This document shows, piece after piece, positions 1-7,059 of a stretch of 20,308 nucleotides of DNA. Origin of the DNA: Pseudomonadota bacterium (GTDB lineage Bacteria; Pseudomonadota; Gammaproteobacteria; Burkholderiales; Burkholderiaceae); contig JAJXUC010000062.1 in assembly GCA_021783435.1 (NCBI GenBank), positions 1-20,308 on the forward strand, read 5' to 3'. Each line of letters begins with the position of its first letter. The stretch's first letter is position 1. The notes beneath the pieces were generated by a model. That model had not been told where the DNA came from. It did not search any database and saw nothing but the letters and a program-made list of their open reading frames with translations. The position numbers and the translations under genes were made by a program.

Positions 1-895
1 TGTGGAGTTGCACGTCGTCCAAGCGTTCAATGGTCTCGGGCAAACGCGACCACTCGTCTTCGGTGAGTTGCCCGGTTCGCAGATGCGATTGGTCGATGCG
101 CCCCATCGAGCCCACAATGCGCAGAACGAGCTGTGAGGCCCCCATTTCCATGCTGAACACGGCAACCGGCAACTGTTCATTGACCGCCACATGCTCGGCG
201 ATATTGAGGGCAAAGGAGGTCTTCCCCATCGACGGACGACCGGCGATGATCACAAGGTCGCCCGCTTGCATCCCCGCCGTCATGCGATCAAGATCGGCAA
301 ACCCCGTGGCCACGCCGGTGATGTCGGAACCGCCGTGCTCGGAGAGCTGCTGCACGCGGTCCAGCAATTCACCCAATAGCTGTTTCATTGGCTGGAAACC
401 CGCCTTGCCGCGTGCCCCATCTTCCGAAATAGCAAAGATCCTCGACTCGGCCTCGTCGAGGATCTGCTGCACTGCCCTGCCCTGCGGGTTGAGCGCACTT
501 TGCGCAATCTCGTCACTGATCGTGACGAGATTGCGCAAGATGGCGCGCTCGCGCACGATCTCCGCATAGCGGCGGATGTTGGCCGCACTCGGTACCCCCT
601 GGGCCAGGCTATTGAGGTAAACCAGTCCACCGCAAGATTCGGCCTGCCCATGCAACTGCAAGGCTTCGAGGACCGTAATGACATCGGCAGGTTTGGTCGC
701 CTGGATTAATCCACTGATGGCTTGGTAGATCAGCCTGTGTTCATGGCGATAGAAAAAATTGACGTGCAGGATATCTGCGACGCGATCGAAAGCCTGATTG
801 TCGAGCAGCAGGCCTCCGAGCACCGATTGCTCAGCCTCCGCTGAATGCGGCGGTGTACGCAAACCTTCGATTGCGGAATCCATCAGGGCAGACAT
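1..895 (-). CDS. dnaB: Replicative DNA helicase DnaB, 5' part (3' end outside the window)
   Basis: Hexameric replicative helicase that unwinds DNA at the replication fork and binds primase. My reverse-strand reading gives 298 residues with no internal stop. They comprise the N-terminal collar domain (about 15-115), a linker (about 118-185) and the start of the RecA-like domain, with Walker A GRPSMGKT at 219-226 and FSMEM at about 247-251. The family runs to about 460-470 residues, so some 160 are missing beyond base 1. The start is the ATG at 895-893; an ATG at codon 5 is an alternative. No good Shine-Dalgarno sequence is seen before either. The gene follows rplI but is separated from it by an intrinsic terminator, so it probably has its own promoter, which I could not identify. 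Two strong inverted repeats lie inside the linker-coding part. Confidence 0.95.
   Translation of the reverse strand, partial: MSALMDSAIEGLRTPPHSAEAEQSVLGGLLLDNQAFDRVADILHVNFFYRHEHRLIYQAISGLIQATKPADVITVLEALQLHGQAESCGGLVYLNSLAQGVPSAANIRRYAEIVRERAILRNLVTISDEIAQSALNPQGRAVQQILDEAESRIFAISEDGARGKAGFQPMKQLLGELLDRVQQLSEHGGSDITGVATGFADLDRMTAGMQAGDLVIIAGRPSMGKTSFALNIAEHVAVNEQLPVAVFSMEMGASQLVLRIVGSMGRIDQSHLRTGQLTEDEWSRLPETIERLDDVQLH
436..465. repeat. 11-bp perfect inverted repeat inside dnaB
   Basis: The arms are 436-446 (AGATCCTCGAC) and 455-465, exact reverse complements around an 8-base spacer. It lies 34 bases from the 17-bp inverted repeat, so the dnaB message could carry two hairpins in a row in the linker-coding segment. 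The encoded peptide (around ILDEAESRIF) looks normal for DnaB. The function is unknown. Confidence 0.85.
500..538. repeat. 17-bp perfect inverted repeat inside dnaB
   Basis: The arms are 500-516 (TTGCGCAATCTCGTCAC) and 522-538, exact reverse complements separated by five bases (TGATC). The repeat lies wholly inside dnaB, in codons for about residues 120-132 (LRNLVTISDEIAQ), just after the N-terminal domain. The mRNA would form a 17-bp hairpin with a 5-nt loop. It is not followed by a T tract in dnaB sense, so it does not look like a terminator. The function is unknown. Confidence 0.9.
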
Positions 896-945
896 GACGA
901 TGACTTTACCAGTGAGGCGGGAACGGCAAGGCAAACAAGATTCAG

Positions 946-975
946 GGACAAAAAAGCCGCGCATCAGCGCGGCTT
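946..975 (-). terminator. Intrinsic terminator after rplI
   Basis: On the minus strand a 9-bp perfect GC-rich stem (AAGCCGCGC, loop TGAT, GCGCGGCTT; stem 954-975) runs into a six-T tract (bases 955-950). It starts about 20 bases after the rplI stop. It is a canonical Rho-independent terminator that closes the rpsF-priB-rpsR-rplI transcript and separates it from dnaB. Confidence 0.9.
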
Positions 976-995
976 GATCGTCGAAGCGTGGCGCC

Positions 996-1448
996 TCAAA
1001 CGTGCTCGCCTAGCACCGAGACGGTGATGCTCACGGTCACGTCGGTGGCCAAAGACACCTCAACCGCATGATCACCCACGGCCTTGAGAGGGCCGTTCGG
1101 CATACGCATCGCGGCCTTCAGCACGGTGAAGCCCTGCTTACCGAGAGCCTCGGCGATATCGTGATTGGTCACCGAACCGAACAGGCGGCCGTCGACGCCG
1201 GCTTTCTGGACGAGTTGAACCGTCATGCCTTCCATTTTCTTGGCCAGTTCCTGGGCAGCGGCGAGTTTCTCGGCGGCCAACTTTTCCAATTCGGCGCGCT
1301 TGGCTTCGAATTCGCGCAGGGCTTGTGCCGTCGCGGTACGTGCCTTGCGTTGGGGAATCAGGAAATTACGGCCGTAACCGTCCTTGACCTTGACCACATC
1401 GCCGAGGTTGCCGAGATTGGTCACTTTTTCAAGCAGGATGACTTGCAT
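996..1448 (-). CDS. rplI: 50S ribosomal protein L9
   Basis: Large-subunit protein that binds 23S rRNA near the base of the L1 stalk and helps maintain reading frame. The 150 residues match the usual length. The N-terminal RNA-binding domain begins [32 protein letters not shown], then comes the long connecting helix rich in Ala, Lys and Glu (about 45-75), then the C-terminal domain ([16 protein letters not shown]). The ATG at 1448-1446 is chosen because AAAGGA lies a few bases upstream and the protein begins exactly like the family. The reading frame stays open further upstream, but that stretch overlaps rpsR and is not real. It is the last gene of the ribosomal cluster, 17 bases after rpsR, and is followed by a terminator. 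Confidence 0.98.
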   Translation of the reverse strand: MQVILLEKVTNLGNLGDVVKVKDGYGRNFLIPQRKARTATAQALREFEAKRAELEKLAAEKLAAAQELAKKMEGMTVQLVQKAGVDGRLFGSVTNHDIAEALGKQGFTVLKAAMRMPNGPLKAVGDHAVEVSLATDVTVSITVSVLGEHV

Positions 1449-1465
1449 GGGATGTCCTTTGCTAT

Positions 1466-1747
1466 TCAGCTCTTGTGCTGGTCGGAGAACGGCATCAGAG
1501 CCAGGAAACGGGCGCGCTTGATGGCGGTATTGAGCTGGCGCTGGTAAATCGCGCGCGTACCAGTCAGGCGTGCTGGAATGATCTTGGCGTTCTCGGCCAG
1601 GAATTCGCGCAAGGTGTCCAGGTCCTTGTAGTCGATGTGCTCGACGCCCGCGACGGTGAAGCGGCAAAAACGCTTGCGCTTGAACAGCGATGACTGCTGG
1701 TTGCGCTTGGGTTTGTTCTTACGATCGGTTTTCTTGAAAAAGGCCAT
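1466..1747 (-). CDS. rpsR: 30S ribosomal protein S18
   Basis: Small-subunit protein that pairs with S6 on the platform of the 30S subunit. The 93 residues include a basic N-terminus ([18 protein letters not shown]), then KRKRFCRFT and the conserved core [26 protein letters not shown], ending in the basic segment [13 protein letters not shown]. The start is the ATG at 1747-1745; a longer in-frame start five codons upstream lies inside priB and is not supported by homology. The first 29 bases overlap the 3' end of priB in another frame, so translation is probably coupled. Confidence 0.98.
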   Translation of the reverse strand: MAFFKKTDRKNKPKRNQQSSLFKRKRFCRFTVAGVEHIDYKDLDTLREFLAENAKIIPARLTGTRAIYQRQLNTAIKRARFLALMPFSDQHKS

Positions 1748-2048
1748 GTTCAGGCTCCTCAATCCATTCGGTGATGTTCAGTTTGAGTGTTCGAGATCCG
1801 CGACGATTGGGCATCAGGAATCCAGCGAGTCGCAAAGTCTGGCCTGCCTGCACATCTTGGAGCTTGCGGGCCATGTCGGCGAAGGCCACGCCTTGCAAGT
1901 CCAGTTCGATGTGCTGCGCATGTGCGCCGACATGCTGAGTCGATGCATGGGTCAAACGCAGATCCAGGACTTCGACGCCGGCAGGCGTATAGCGCAGACC
2001 ACTGCGCTCGACAACTGCCGCGAGTATCTCGAGTCGGTTGATGCTCAG
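1719..2048 (-). CDS. priB: Primosomal replication protein PriB, probable CTG start
   Basis: OB-fold single-strand DNA binding protein that helps PriA and DnaT or DnaC restart stalled forks. The frame reads [36 protein letters not shown] and ends near [20 protein letters not shown] is typical of PriB, and 109 residues fits the family. No in-frame ATG, GTG or TTG exists upstream of the fold. The next candidate, a TTG at 1955-1953, would remove the first beta strands. The CTG at 2048-2046 overlaps the rpsF stop (CTGA) and has GGAG (2060-2057) eight bases ahead, so I take CTG as the start. The 3' end overlaps rpsR by 29 bases. Identity is firm from sequence and position; the start codon is an inference. 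Confidence 0.88.
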   Translation of the reverse strand: MSINRLEILAAVVERSGLRYTPAGVEVLDLRLTHASTQHVGAHAQHIELDLQGVAFADMARKLQDVQAGQTLRLAGFLMPNRRGSRTLKLNITEWIEEPEHGLFQENRS

Positions 2049-2407
2049 GCAACTTGCTCCGGCTGCGCTTTGCGTGCCTCTTCGCGCTCGACCGAGCGCA
2101 TCATGATGGAGGGCTGGGTTTCAGCCTTGTCCATCTTGACGATCAGGTGGCGCAGCACCGCGTCGCTGAACTTGAAACTGTGCTCGAGCTCCTGCAGCAC
2201 GTCCTGGTTGGCCTCGATGTTCAAACACAGGTAGTGAGCCTTGGCCAGCTTCTGGATCTGATAGGCCATCTGGCGGCGTCCCCAATCCTCGAAGCGGTGA
2301 ACCACGCCTCCCTTGCTGGTGACAACACCCTTGTAGCGCTCGACCATGGCGGGAACCTGCTCGCTCTGGTCAGGATGGATGATGAGAACGATTTCATAAT
2401 GACGCAT
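2045..2407 (-). CDS. rpsF: 30S ribosomal protein S6
   Basis: Small-subunit protein that forms a heterodimer with S18 on the 30S platform. The 120 residues start [26 protein letters not shown], followed by [27 protein letters not shown], the classic ferredoxin-like S6 fold. A charged tail ([14 protein letters not shown]) ends the protein. AAGGAG lies a few bases before the ATG. First gene of the cluster rpsF-priB-rpsR-rplI; its stop overlaps the proposed priB start. A hairpin in the leader may allow feedback by S6:S18. Confidence 0.98.
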   Translation of the reverse strand: MRHYEIVLIIHPDQSEQVPAMVERYKGVVTSKGGVVHRFEDWGRRQMAYQIQKLAKAHYLCLNIEANQDVLQELEHSFKFSDAVLRHLIVKMDKAETQPSIMMRSVEREEARKAQPEQVA

Positions 2408-2449
2408 AGGGACTCCTTATAACCCGCTTGGGGCTTCTTTACGGATAAA

Positions 2450-2478
2450 GCCACCCGGGGCGTCAGGCCCGGTGTGGC
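2450..2478 (-). promoter_or_regulatory. Hairpin in the rpsF leader / ppsA 3' region
   Basis: On the minus strand a 10-bp stem with one bulged A (left arm 2478-2468, right arm 2459-2450, 8-base loop) sits between ppsA and rpsF. It is followed by TTTAT, so it may act as a weak terminator for ppsA. It also lies in the rpsF leader and carries ACACCG at the bulge. Many bacteria have an S6:S18-binding leader motif with a CCG element ahead of rpsF, so autoregulation is a second possibility. The structure is visible; both roles are inference. Confidence 0.45.
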
Positions 2479-2491
2479 AAAGAAACGTTTG

Positions 2492-2497
2492 ATTATA
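2492..2497 (-). promoter_or_regulatory. Candidate -10 box for the rpsF cluster
   Basis: A perfect TATAAT on the minus strand, directly after the ppsA stop and about 85 bases before rpsF. The position fits a promoter for the ribosomal cluster. I see no TTGACA-like box at 16-18 bases spacing and no TG extension directly before the -10, so the call is tentative. Confidence 0.35.
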
Positions 2498-2499
2498 GA

Positions 2500-4899
2500 T
2501 CACTGCAACGGCTTGCCGGCCAGTGCTTGCCAGGTCGCAACCACGGTATCCGGATTGAGCGAGATCGACCCGATGCCCTGCTCCATCAGCCACTGTGCCA
2601 GATCCGGGTGATCCGACGGCCCCTGGCCGCAGATGCCGATGTATTTACCGTCGACCCGACACGCGTCGATCGCCTGCTTGATGAGCGCCAGCACGGCCGG
2701 ATCGCGTTCATCGAAGGCCTCGGCCACGAGTCCGGAATCGCGGTCCAGACCGAGCGTGAGCTGGGTCAGGTCGTTGGAGCCGATCGAGAACCCATCAAAG
2801 AACTTCAGGAAATCAGATGCCAGCACGGCATTCGATGGCACCTCGCACATCATGATTAGGCGCAGGCCGTTCTCGCCGCGCTTGAGGCCATTGCGGGCCA
2901 ACAATTCGACAACGCCCTGCGCTTCGGACAAGGTGCGCACGAACGGCACCATGACTTCCACATTGGTCAAACCCATCTCGTCGCGCACGCGCTTGAGCGC
3001 AATGCACTCCATCTCGAAGCTCTGCGCAAAATCAGGCGAGACATAGCGCGACGCTCCACGAAAGCCCAGCATGGGATTCTCTTCATCGGGCTCGTAGCGC
3101 GACCCGCCAATCAGCTTCTTGTACTCGTTGGATTTGAAGTCCGACAGGCGAACAATGACCGACTTGGGATAGAAGGCCGCGCCGATGGTGGCGATGCCCT
3201 CGGTCAACTTGTCGATGTAAAACGCACGCGGACTCGCATGACCGCGCGCCACGCTCTCCACGGCCTTCTTCAGATCGGCGTCGACATTGGGATATTCAAG
3301 CACTGCGCGCGGATGCACGGCAATATTGTTGTTGATGATGAACTCCAGTCGCGCGAGTCCAACGCCGGCATTCGGGATCTGCGAGAAATCGAATGCCAGC
3401 TGCGGGTTGCCGACATTCATCATGACCTTCAGCGGGATGTCGGGCATCTCGCCGCGCTTGACTTCGCTCACGGCGGTTTCCAGCAAACCCTCGTAAACAA
3501 TTCCCGTATCACCTTCGGCGCAAGACACCGTGACCAGCATGCCATCTTTGAGCAACTCGGTGGCATCACCACAGCCCACGACGGCAGGAATGCCCATCTC
3601 ACGCGCGATGATCGCGGCGTGACATGTGCGGCCTCCTCGATTCGTGACGATGGCCGAAGCTCTTTTCATGACCGGCTCCCAGTTCGGGTCGGTCATGTCG
3701 GTCACCAGGATGTCGCCCGCCCGGACCTGGTCCATTTCGGCGACGGAGTTCACCACGCGGACCGGACCGGCGCCGATCTTCTGGCCGATGGCGCGTCCGG
3801 TCACAAGAGCCGCGCTCTTTTGCATCAAGGTATAACGCTGCTCGATGCGTCCCTGGGCACGCGACTTGACGGTTTCCGGGCGGGCCTGCAGGATGTAGAG
3901 ATGCCCATCCTTGCCATCCTTGCCCCATTCGATATCCATGGGCCTGCCGTAATGCTGTTCGATGGTCAGCGCGAATTTCGCCAGTTCCGTGACCTCGGCA
4001 TCGCCCAGGCTGTAGCGGTTGCGCAGTTCCGAAGGCGTATCCACGGTCTGCACGAGATGCGCGGAGCCAGGGGGCGCGAATTCCATGCGAAGCAGCTTGG
4101 ACCCCAGATTTCGACGAATGACGGCGGATTTGCCTGCGCGCAGTGTGGGCTTGAAGACATAAAACTCATCCGGGTTCACCGCACCTTGCACCACGGTTTC
4201 ACCAAGACCGTAGGAGGACGTGATGAAGACGACGTCCTCGAAGCCGGACTCAGTGTCCAGCGTGAACATCACGCCGGCCGCGCCCAGATCGCTGCGCACC
4301 ATGCGCTGGATACCCGCCGACAAGGCCACCTGGTGATGCTCGAAGCCCTGGTGAACGCGGTAGGAAATGGCGCGATCATTGAACATGGAGGCGAACACAT
4401 GCCTCACCTTGTCGAGCACGGCATCCATGCCCGTGACGTTCAGATACGTTTCCTGTTGCCCGGCGAAAGAGGCATCGGGTAGATCCTCGGCCGTCGCGGA
4501 AGACCTGACGGCAAAGCTGGCATCGGGTTGGTCGGCCGCGAGTTTGCCGAAATGCTCGCGAACGGAGTTCTCAAGTCCGGCCGGCAGCGGCGTTTCCAGC
4601 ACCCACTGGCGGATACTCGCACCTGTACTGGCCAGGGCGCGCACGTCGTCAGCATTGAGCTGATCGAGAGCCCGCCTGATCCGCACATCAAGCCCGCCCT
4701 GCTGCAAAAACTGGCGGAAAGCGTAGGCCGTGGTGGCAAATCCCCCCGGAACGCGCACGCCGCTTGCCGTGAGCTGGCTGATCATTTCGCCGAGGGATGC
4801 ATTCTTACCGCCGACCACATCGACATCCTGCATCCTCAACCGCTCGAATGGCACCACCCAATCGGTGTCGCGAAAGCGCACCTGGCTTTGATTTGACAT
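2500..4899 (-). CDS. ppsA: Phosphoenolpyruvate synthase (pyruvate, water dikinase)
   Basis: Converts pyruvate, ATP and water to PEP, AMP and phosphate, allowing gluconeogenesis from three-carbon acids. The 799 residues match the family. The order is an N-terminal ATP-grasp domain (about 15-345, with [11 protein letters not shown] and [21 protein letters not shown]), the phosphohistidine swivel domain with [21 protein letters not shown] (catalytic His at about 427), and a C-terminal PEP-binding barrel with [19 protein letters not shown] and the acid-base Cys in [11 protein letters not shown] (about 757). The ATG at 4899-4897 has GAGGG six bases upstream; a TTG two codons earlier is less likely. 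It is divergent from ppsR, whose product is expected to inactivate PpsA by phosphorylating a Thr next to the catalytic His (the T of RTCHA). Confidence 0.98.
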   Translation of the reverse strand: MSNQSQVRFRDTDWVVPFERLRMQDVDVVGGKNASLGEMISQLTASGVRVPGGFATTAYAFRQFLQQGGLDVRIRRALDQLNADDVRALASTGASIRQWVLETPLPAGLENSVREHFGKLAADQPDASFAVRSSATAEDLPDASFAGQQETYLNVTGMDAVLDKVRHVFASMFNDRAISYRVHQGFEHHQVALSAGIQRMVRSDLGAAGVMFTLDTESGFEDVVFITSSYGLGETVVQGAVNPDEFYVFKPTLRAGKSAVIRRNLGSKLLRMEFAPPGSAHLVQTVDTPSELRNRYSLGDAEVTELAKFALTIEQHYGRPMDIEWGKDGKDGHLYILQARPETVKSRAQGRIEQRYTLMQKSAALVTGRAIGQKIGAGPVRVVNSVAEMDQVRAGDILVTDMTDPNWEPVMKRASAIVTNRGGRTCHAAIIAREMGIPAVVGCGDATELLKDGMLVTVSCAEGDTGIVYEGLLETAVSEVKRGEMPDIPLKVMMNVGNPQLAFDFSQIPNAGVGLARLEFIINNNIAVHPRAVLEYPNVDADLKKAVESVARGHASPRAFYIDKLTEGIATIGAAFYPKSVIVRLSDFKSNEYKKLIGGSRYEPDEENPMLGFRGASRYVSPDFAQSFEMECIALKRVRDEMGLTNVEVMVPFVRTLSEAQGVVELLARNGLKRGENGLRLIMMCEVPSNAVLASDFLKFFDGFSIGSNDLTQLTLGLDRDSGLVAEAFDERDPAVLALIKQAIDACRVDGKYIGICGQGPSDHPDLAQWLMEQGIGSISLNPDTVVATWQALAGKPLQ

Positions 4900-5050
4900 G
4901 AACAACCCTCAATAGAATGAAAGAAAACTGGGCAAGTCCTGCCACGACTAGGCAAACACGGGGGCTGCATGTGTTGTTCGTCCTGTTCTGATGCAGTCAT
5001 CAAGTGTTCGCAGATGCGCGCTGGTGCTAAGCCGTGCGGGCGGGTCTATG

Positions 5051-5070
5051 CCTGGGATTCTAGGCCCAGG
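5051..5070 (+). promoter_or_regulatory. Short inverted repeat just upstream of ppsR
   Basis: CCTGGG (5051-5056) and CCCAGG (5065-5070) are exact reverse complements with an 8-base loop. The right arm contains the AGG that could be the Shine-Dalgarno of ppsR, so a hairpin could mask it. It lies in the 182-base divergent ppsA/ppsR intergenic region, which holds no gene and no promoter I can call with confidence. Confidence 0.35.
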
Positions 5071-5081
5071 TTCTCTTTTTG

Positions 5082-5912
5082 ATGCAACGCGACATGCCCA
5101 ATCCTTCCGTGTTCTTCGTCTCCGACGGCACCGGGATCACTGCCGAAACCTTCGGCAACGCGATCCTGGCGCAGTTCGATGCCCATCCGCACCGCGTGCG
5201 CTTACCTTTCGTCGACACGGTCGACAAAGCCCATCAGGCGGTCGAGCGCATCAACCACGCCGCGCGCAACGAAGGCCGCCCACCCATCGTGTTCATCACT
5301 CTCGTAAATGCGGATGTCTTGCAAGTCATTCGGGAATGCAATGGCTTGGTCCTGGACATGTTCACGACGTTTGTCGAGCCGTTGGAGACGGCATTCGGCA
5401 TCAAGTCGAACCATCGCATCGGGCAGTTCTCCGAAGTCACGAACAGCTCGCGGTATGCCGACCGCATGGACGCCATCAATTTCGCGCTGATGCACGATGA
5501 TGGCCAATCCTCCCGCAATCTGGCGATGGCCGACGTGATTCTGGTTGGGGTTTCACGCAGCGGCAAAACACCGACCTCGCTCTATCTCGCAATGCAGCAT
5601 GGGGTGCGCGCGGCAAACTATCCACTCATTCCGGAAGATTTTTCCCGCATGTGCCTCCCGTCAGCCCTGGCGCCGCATCGCACGAAGCTGTTTGGCCTGA
5701 GCATCGCTCCCGAACGACTGAGCGCGATTCGTACCGAACGCAAGCCCGGCAGCAACTATGCGTCGCTGCCGAATTGCGTCGAGGAAGTCGCGGAAGCGGA
5801 ACGACTCATGCGGCGCGAAGGCATACGCTGGCTGTCCTCCACACACAAATCGATCGAGGAGATCGCCACCACCATCCTTCAACTCATCCGCCCCGACCGC
5901 TTGGAATACTGA
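5082..5912 (+). CDS. ppsR: PEP synthase regulatory protein (bifunctional kinase / pyrophosphorylase, DUF299)
   Basis: Member of the DUF299 family, which uses ADP to phosphorylate a Thr of PEP synthase and inactivate it, and uses phosphate to reverse this. The 276 residues equal the usual length. The N-terminus VFFVSDGTGITAETFGNAILAQF is diagnostic, and the P-loop GVSRSGKTPTSLYLA begins at about residue 155. RIGQFSEVTNSSRYADRMDAINFALMHDDG in the middle is also typical. The ATG at 5082 gives a distant AGG; an ATG at 5094 (MPNPSVFF) and a TTG at 5079 are alternatives, so the start is uncertain by a few codons. It is divergent from its target ppsA. The next gene follows on the same strand after 64 bases. 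Confidence 0.96.
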   Translation: MQRDMPNPSVFFVSDGTGITAETFGNAILAQFDAHPHRVRLPFVDTVDKAHQAVERINHAARNEGRPPIVFITLVNADVLQVIRECNGLVLDMFTTFVEPLETAFGIKSNHRIGQFSEVTNSSRYADRMDAINFALMHDDGQSSRNLAMADVILVGVSRSGKTPTSLYLAMQHGVRAANYPLIPEDFSRMCLPSALAPHRTKLFGLSIAPERLSAIRTERKPGSNYASLPNCVEEVAEAERLMRREGIRWLSSTHKSIEEIATTILQLIRPDRLEY

Positions 5913-5976
5913 AACCTGGCATCCGCCGCGCACGCGTTGAATCCCGCTGTCACTCCAACCCCGACCCCAAGCAATC

Positions 5977-7056
5977 ATGGCCACGACTTCGTATGAAAGC
6001 AACAAGAACGAGTACCTGTTGGGGTTTGCATCGACCCAGCAGCAAAGGCCGGAGCGCGAGTTGGCCCTGCCGGTGAATCCGCAGCGACAGCAAAATCCTT
6101 ATGGTGTGGTCATGGTGGACGCGGCCGCCGACACCTCGGGAGCGATGACACAAAATCCGCGCATGCGCGTCCTGCCGCTGGCGATTCAGTGGCCTGGCCG
6201 GACGTTCATGGACAAGGGGCTGCGCGAGAAGCGCAGCGAGTTGCGCCACCTCAGCCGCGAACGCTTGCGCACGGCGCAGATAGCCGCGCCCAGCGTCGAG
6301 GGACTGGAATACCGTCTCTATCCGAACATCGCCGTGAATGCCGACTGGCTGATCTATATCGGTTCCATGCGCGCGCTCAGCGATCCCGCGGCCGCGCTGC
6401 AAACCCTGCTGCTGCAGCATCTGGAGGAAATTCATGAGATGCGTCGCAGTCGTGGGCTCGCACCGGAACTCCAGGTGCTTTGCCTGGACGGAGGTTCGAT
6501 GCTCTCCGGCCCAGCCCTGCAGGCGCGCGTCCTGTTGAAAAAGCTCGACGCCGGCGAACCCGCGGCCCAAGTCGCGCAGACCGCAACGCAACTTGCTGGC
6601 ATGACGCGGCAGTGGCTGGTCCCACGCTATACGGCGGATCTGGCGGCAACCCTGTCCCGGCTCGCCAATCCGGCATTGGCGCCCTGGGTGCAGGCCTGTT
6701 CGGCGGGGATCAGCCGCCTCTGGAACCCCTATCCGATTCTTTCCTGCGATGCGCAGGGCTTGCACTGCGACGCCCGCGCCAAACGCTGGCGCAGTGCGGT
6801 ATCCGAGGTGTTCGCCATCGCCGAAAAAGCGCTACAGGATGGCGGCACGCAGGGAACCCATCTACAGATCAGCTTCGACGGAAGTATCCGCGAGTTGCAG
6901 GCCTGGCCTGAGTTCGCCCGCTTGCGCGTTCAGGCAGACCGCATGCAAGTGCGCCTTCATGTCACGCATATGAGCCTGGCTGGGCGAATCTGGGCGTCGA
7001 GCGGCTCGCTCAGTCTGGCCCTGATCCAGGCGCCCGGAAGCCGGCGCCACGCGTAG
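5977..7056 (+). CDS. Divergent DegV-like (EDD fold) protein, ligand unknown
   Basis: The 359-residue product has no perfect family motif, but its layout follows DegV/FakB fatty-acid-binding proteins. VVMVDAAAD (44-52) stands where DegV has its TDST-type strand. MRVLPLAIQWPGRTFMDK (63-80) resembles the VVPL...DGKEYRD segment. VLCLDGGSMLSGPALQARVLLKKLDAG (167-193) resembles the D-S-x-x-x-x-G segment. RLWNPYPILSCDAQGL (247-262) resembles the N-I-K-P-I-L segment, and LAGRIWASSGSLSLALI (334-350) the final GPVIGAHTGPGAL strand. An N-terminal stretch of about 43 residues is extra. The SGTYQSA-type loop and the GAHTGPG residues that bind the fatty-acid carboxylate are not conserved, so lipid binding may be lost or altered. 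The ATG at 5977 has only a weak ribosome site. It lies downstream of ppsR, possibly in the same transcript, and converges on the methyltransferase gene with a 3-base gap. Confidence 0.62.
   Translation: MATTSYESNKNEYLLGFASTQQQRPERELALPVNPQRQQNPYGVVMVDAAADTSGAMTQNPRMRVLPLAIQWPGRTFMDKGLREKRSELRHLSRERLRTAQIAAPSVEGLEYRLYPNIAVNADWLIYIGSMRALSDPAAALQTLLLQHLEEIHEMRRSRGLAPELQVLCLDGGSMLSGPALQARVLLKKLDAGEPAAQVAQTATQLAGMTRQWLVPRYTADLAATLSRLANPALAPWVQACSAGISRLWNPYPILSCDAQGLHCDARAKRWRSAVSEVFAIAEKALQDGGTQGTHLQISFDGSIRELQAWPEFARLRVQADRMQVRLHVTHMSLAGRIWASSGSLSLALIQAPGSRRHA
7029..7048. repeat. Inverted repeat at the convergent 3' ends
   Basis: GGCGCCCGG (7029-7037) pairs with CCGGCGCC (7041-7048) around a 3-base loop, with one bulged C. 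It sits in the last codons of the DegV-like gene and just past the stop of the opposing methyltransferase gene. There is no T tract on either strand, so it is not a canonical terminator, but it is the only hairpin I found at this junction. Confidence 0.4.
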
Positions 7057-7059
7057 GCC

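Noticed and set aside
1..895. dnaB as a broken gene, because no closed frame appears at the left edge
   Set aside because: Translation of the minus strand from 895 to base 1 is continuous with all expected motifs; the gene is only cut by the window edge.
3238..4482. A 414-codon + strand open frame opposite ppsA
   Set aside because: Shadow of ppsA, which has complete family motifs across the same bases; the antisense product has no recognisable domain.
4931..4945. Sigma-54-like promoter (TGGCAG...TTGC) upstream of ppsA
   Set aside because: The distance between the GG and GC elements is two bases too short for a sigma-54 site.
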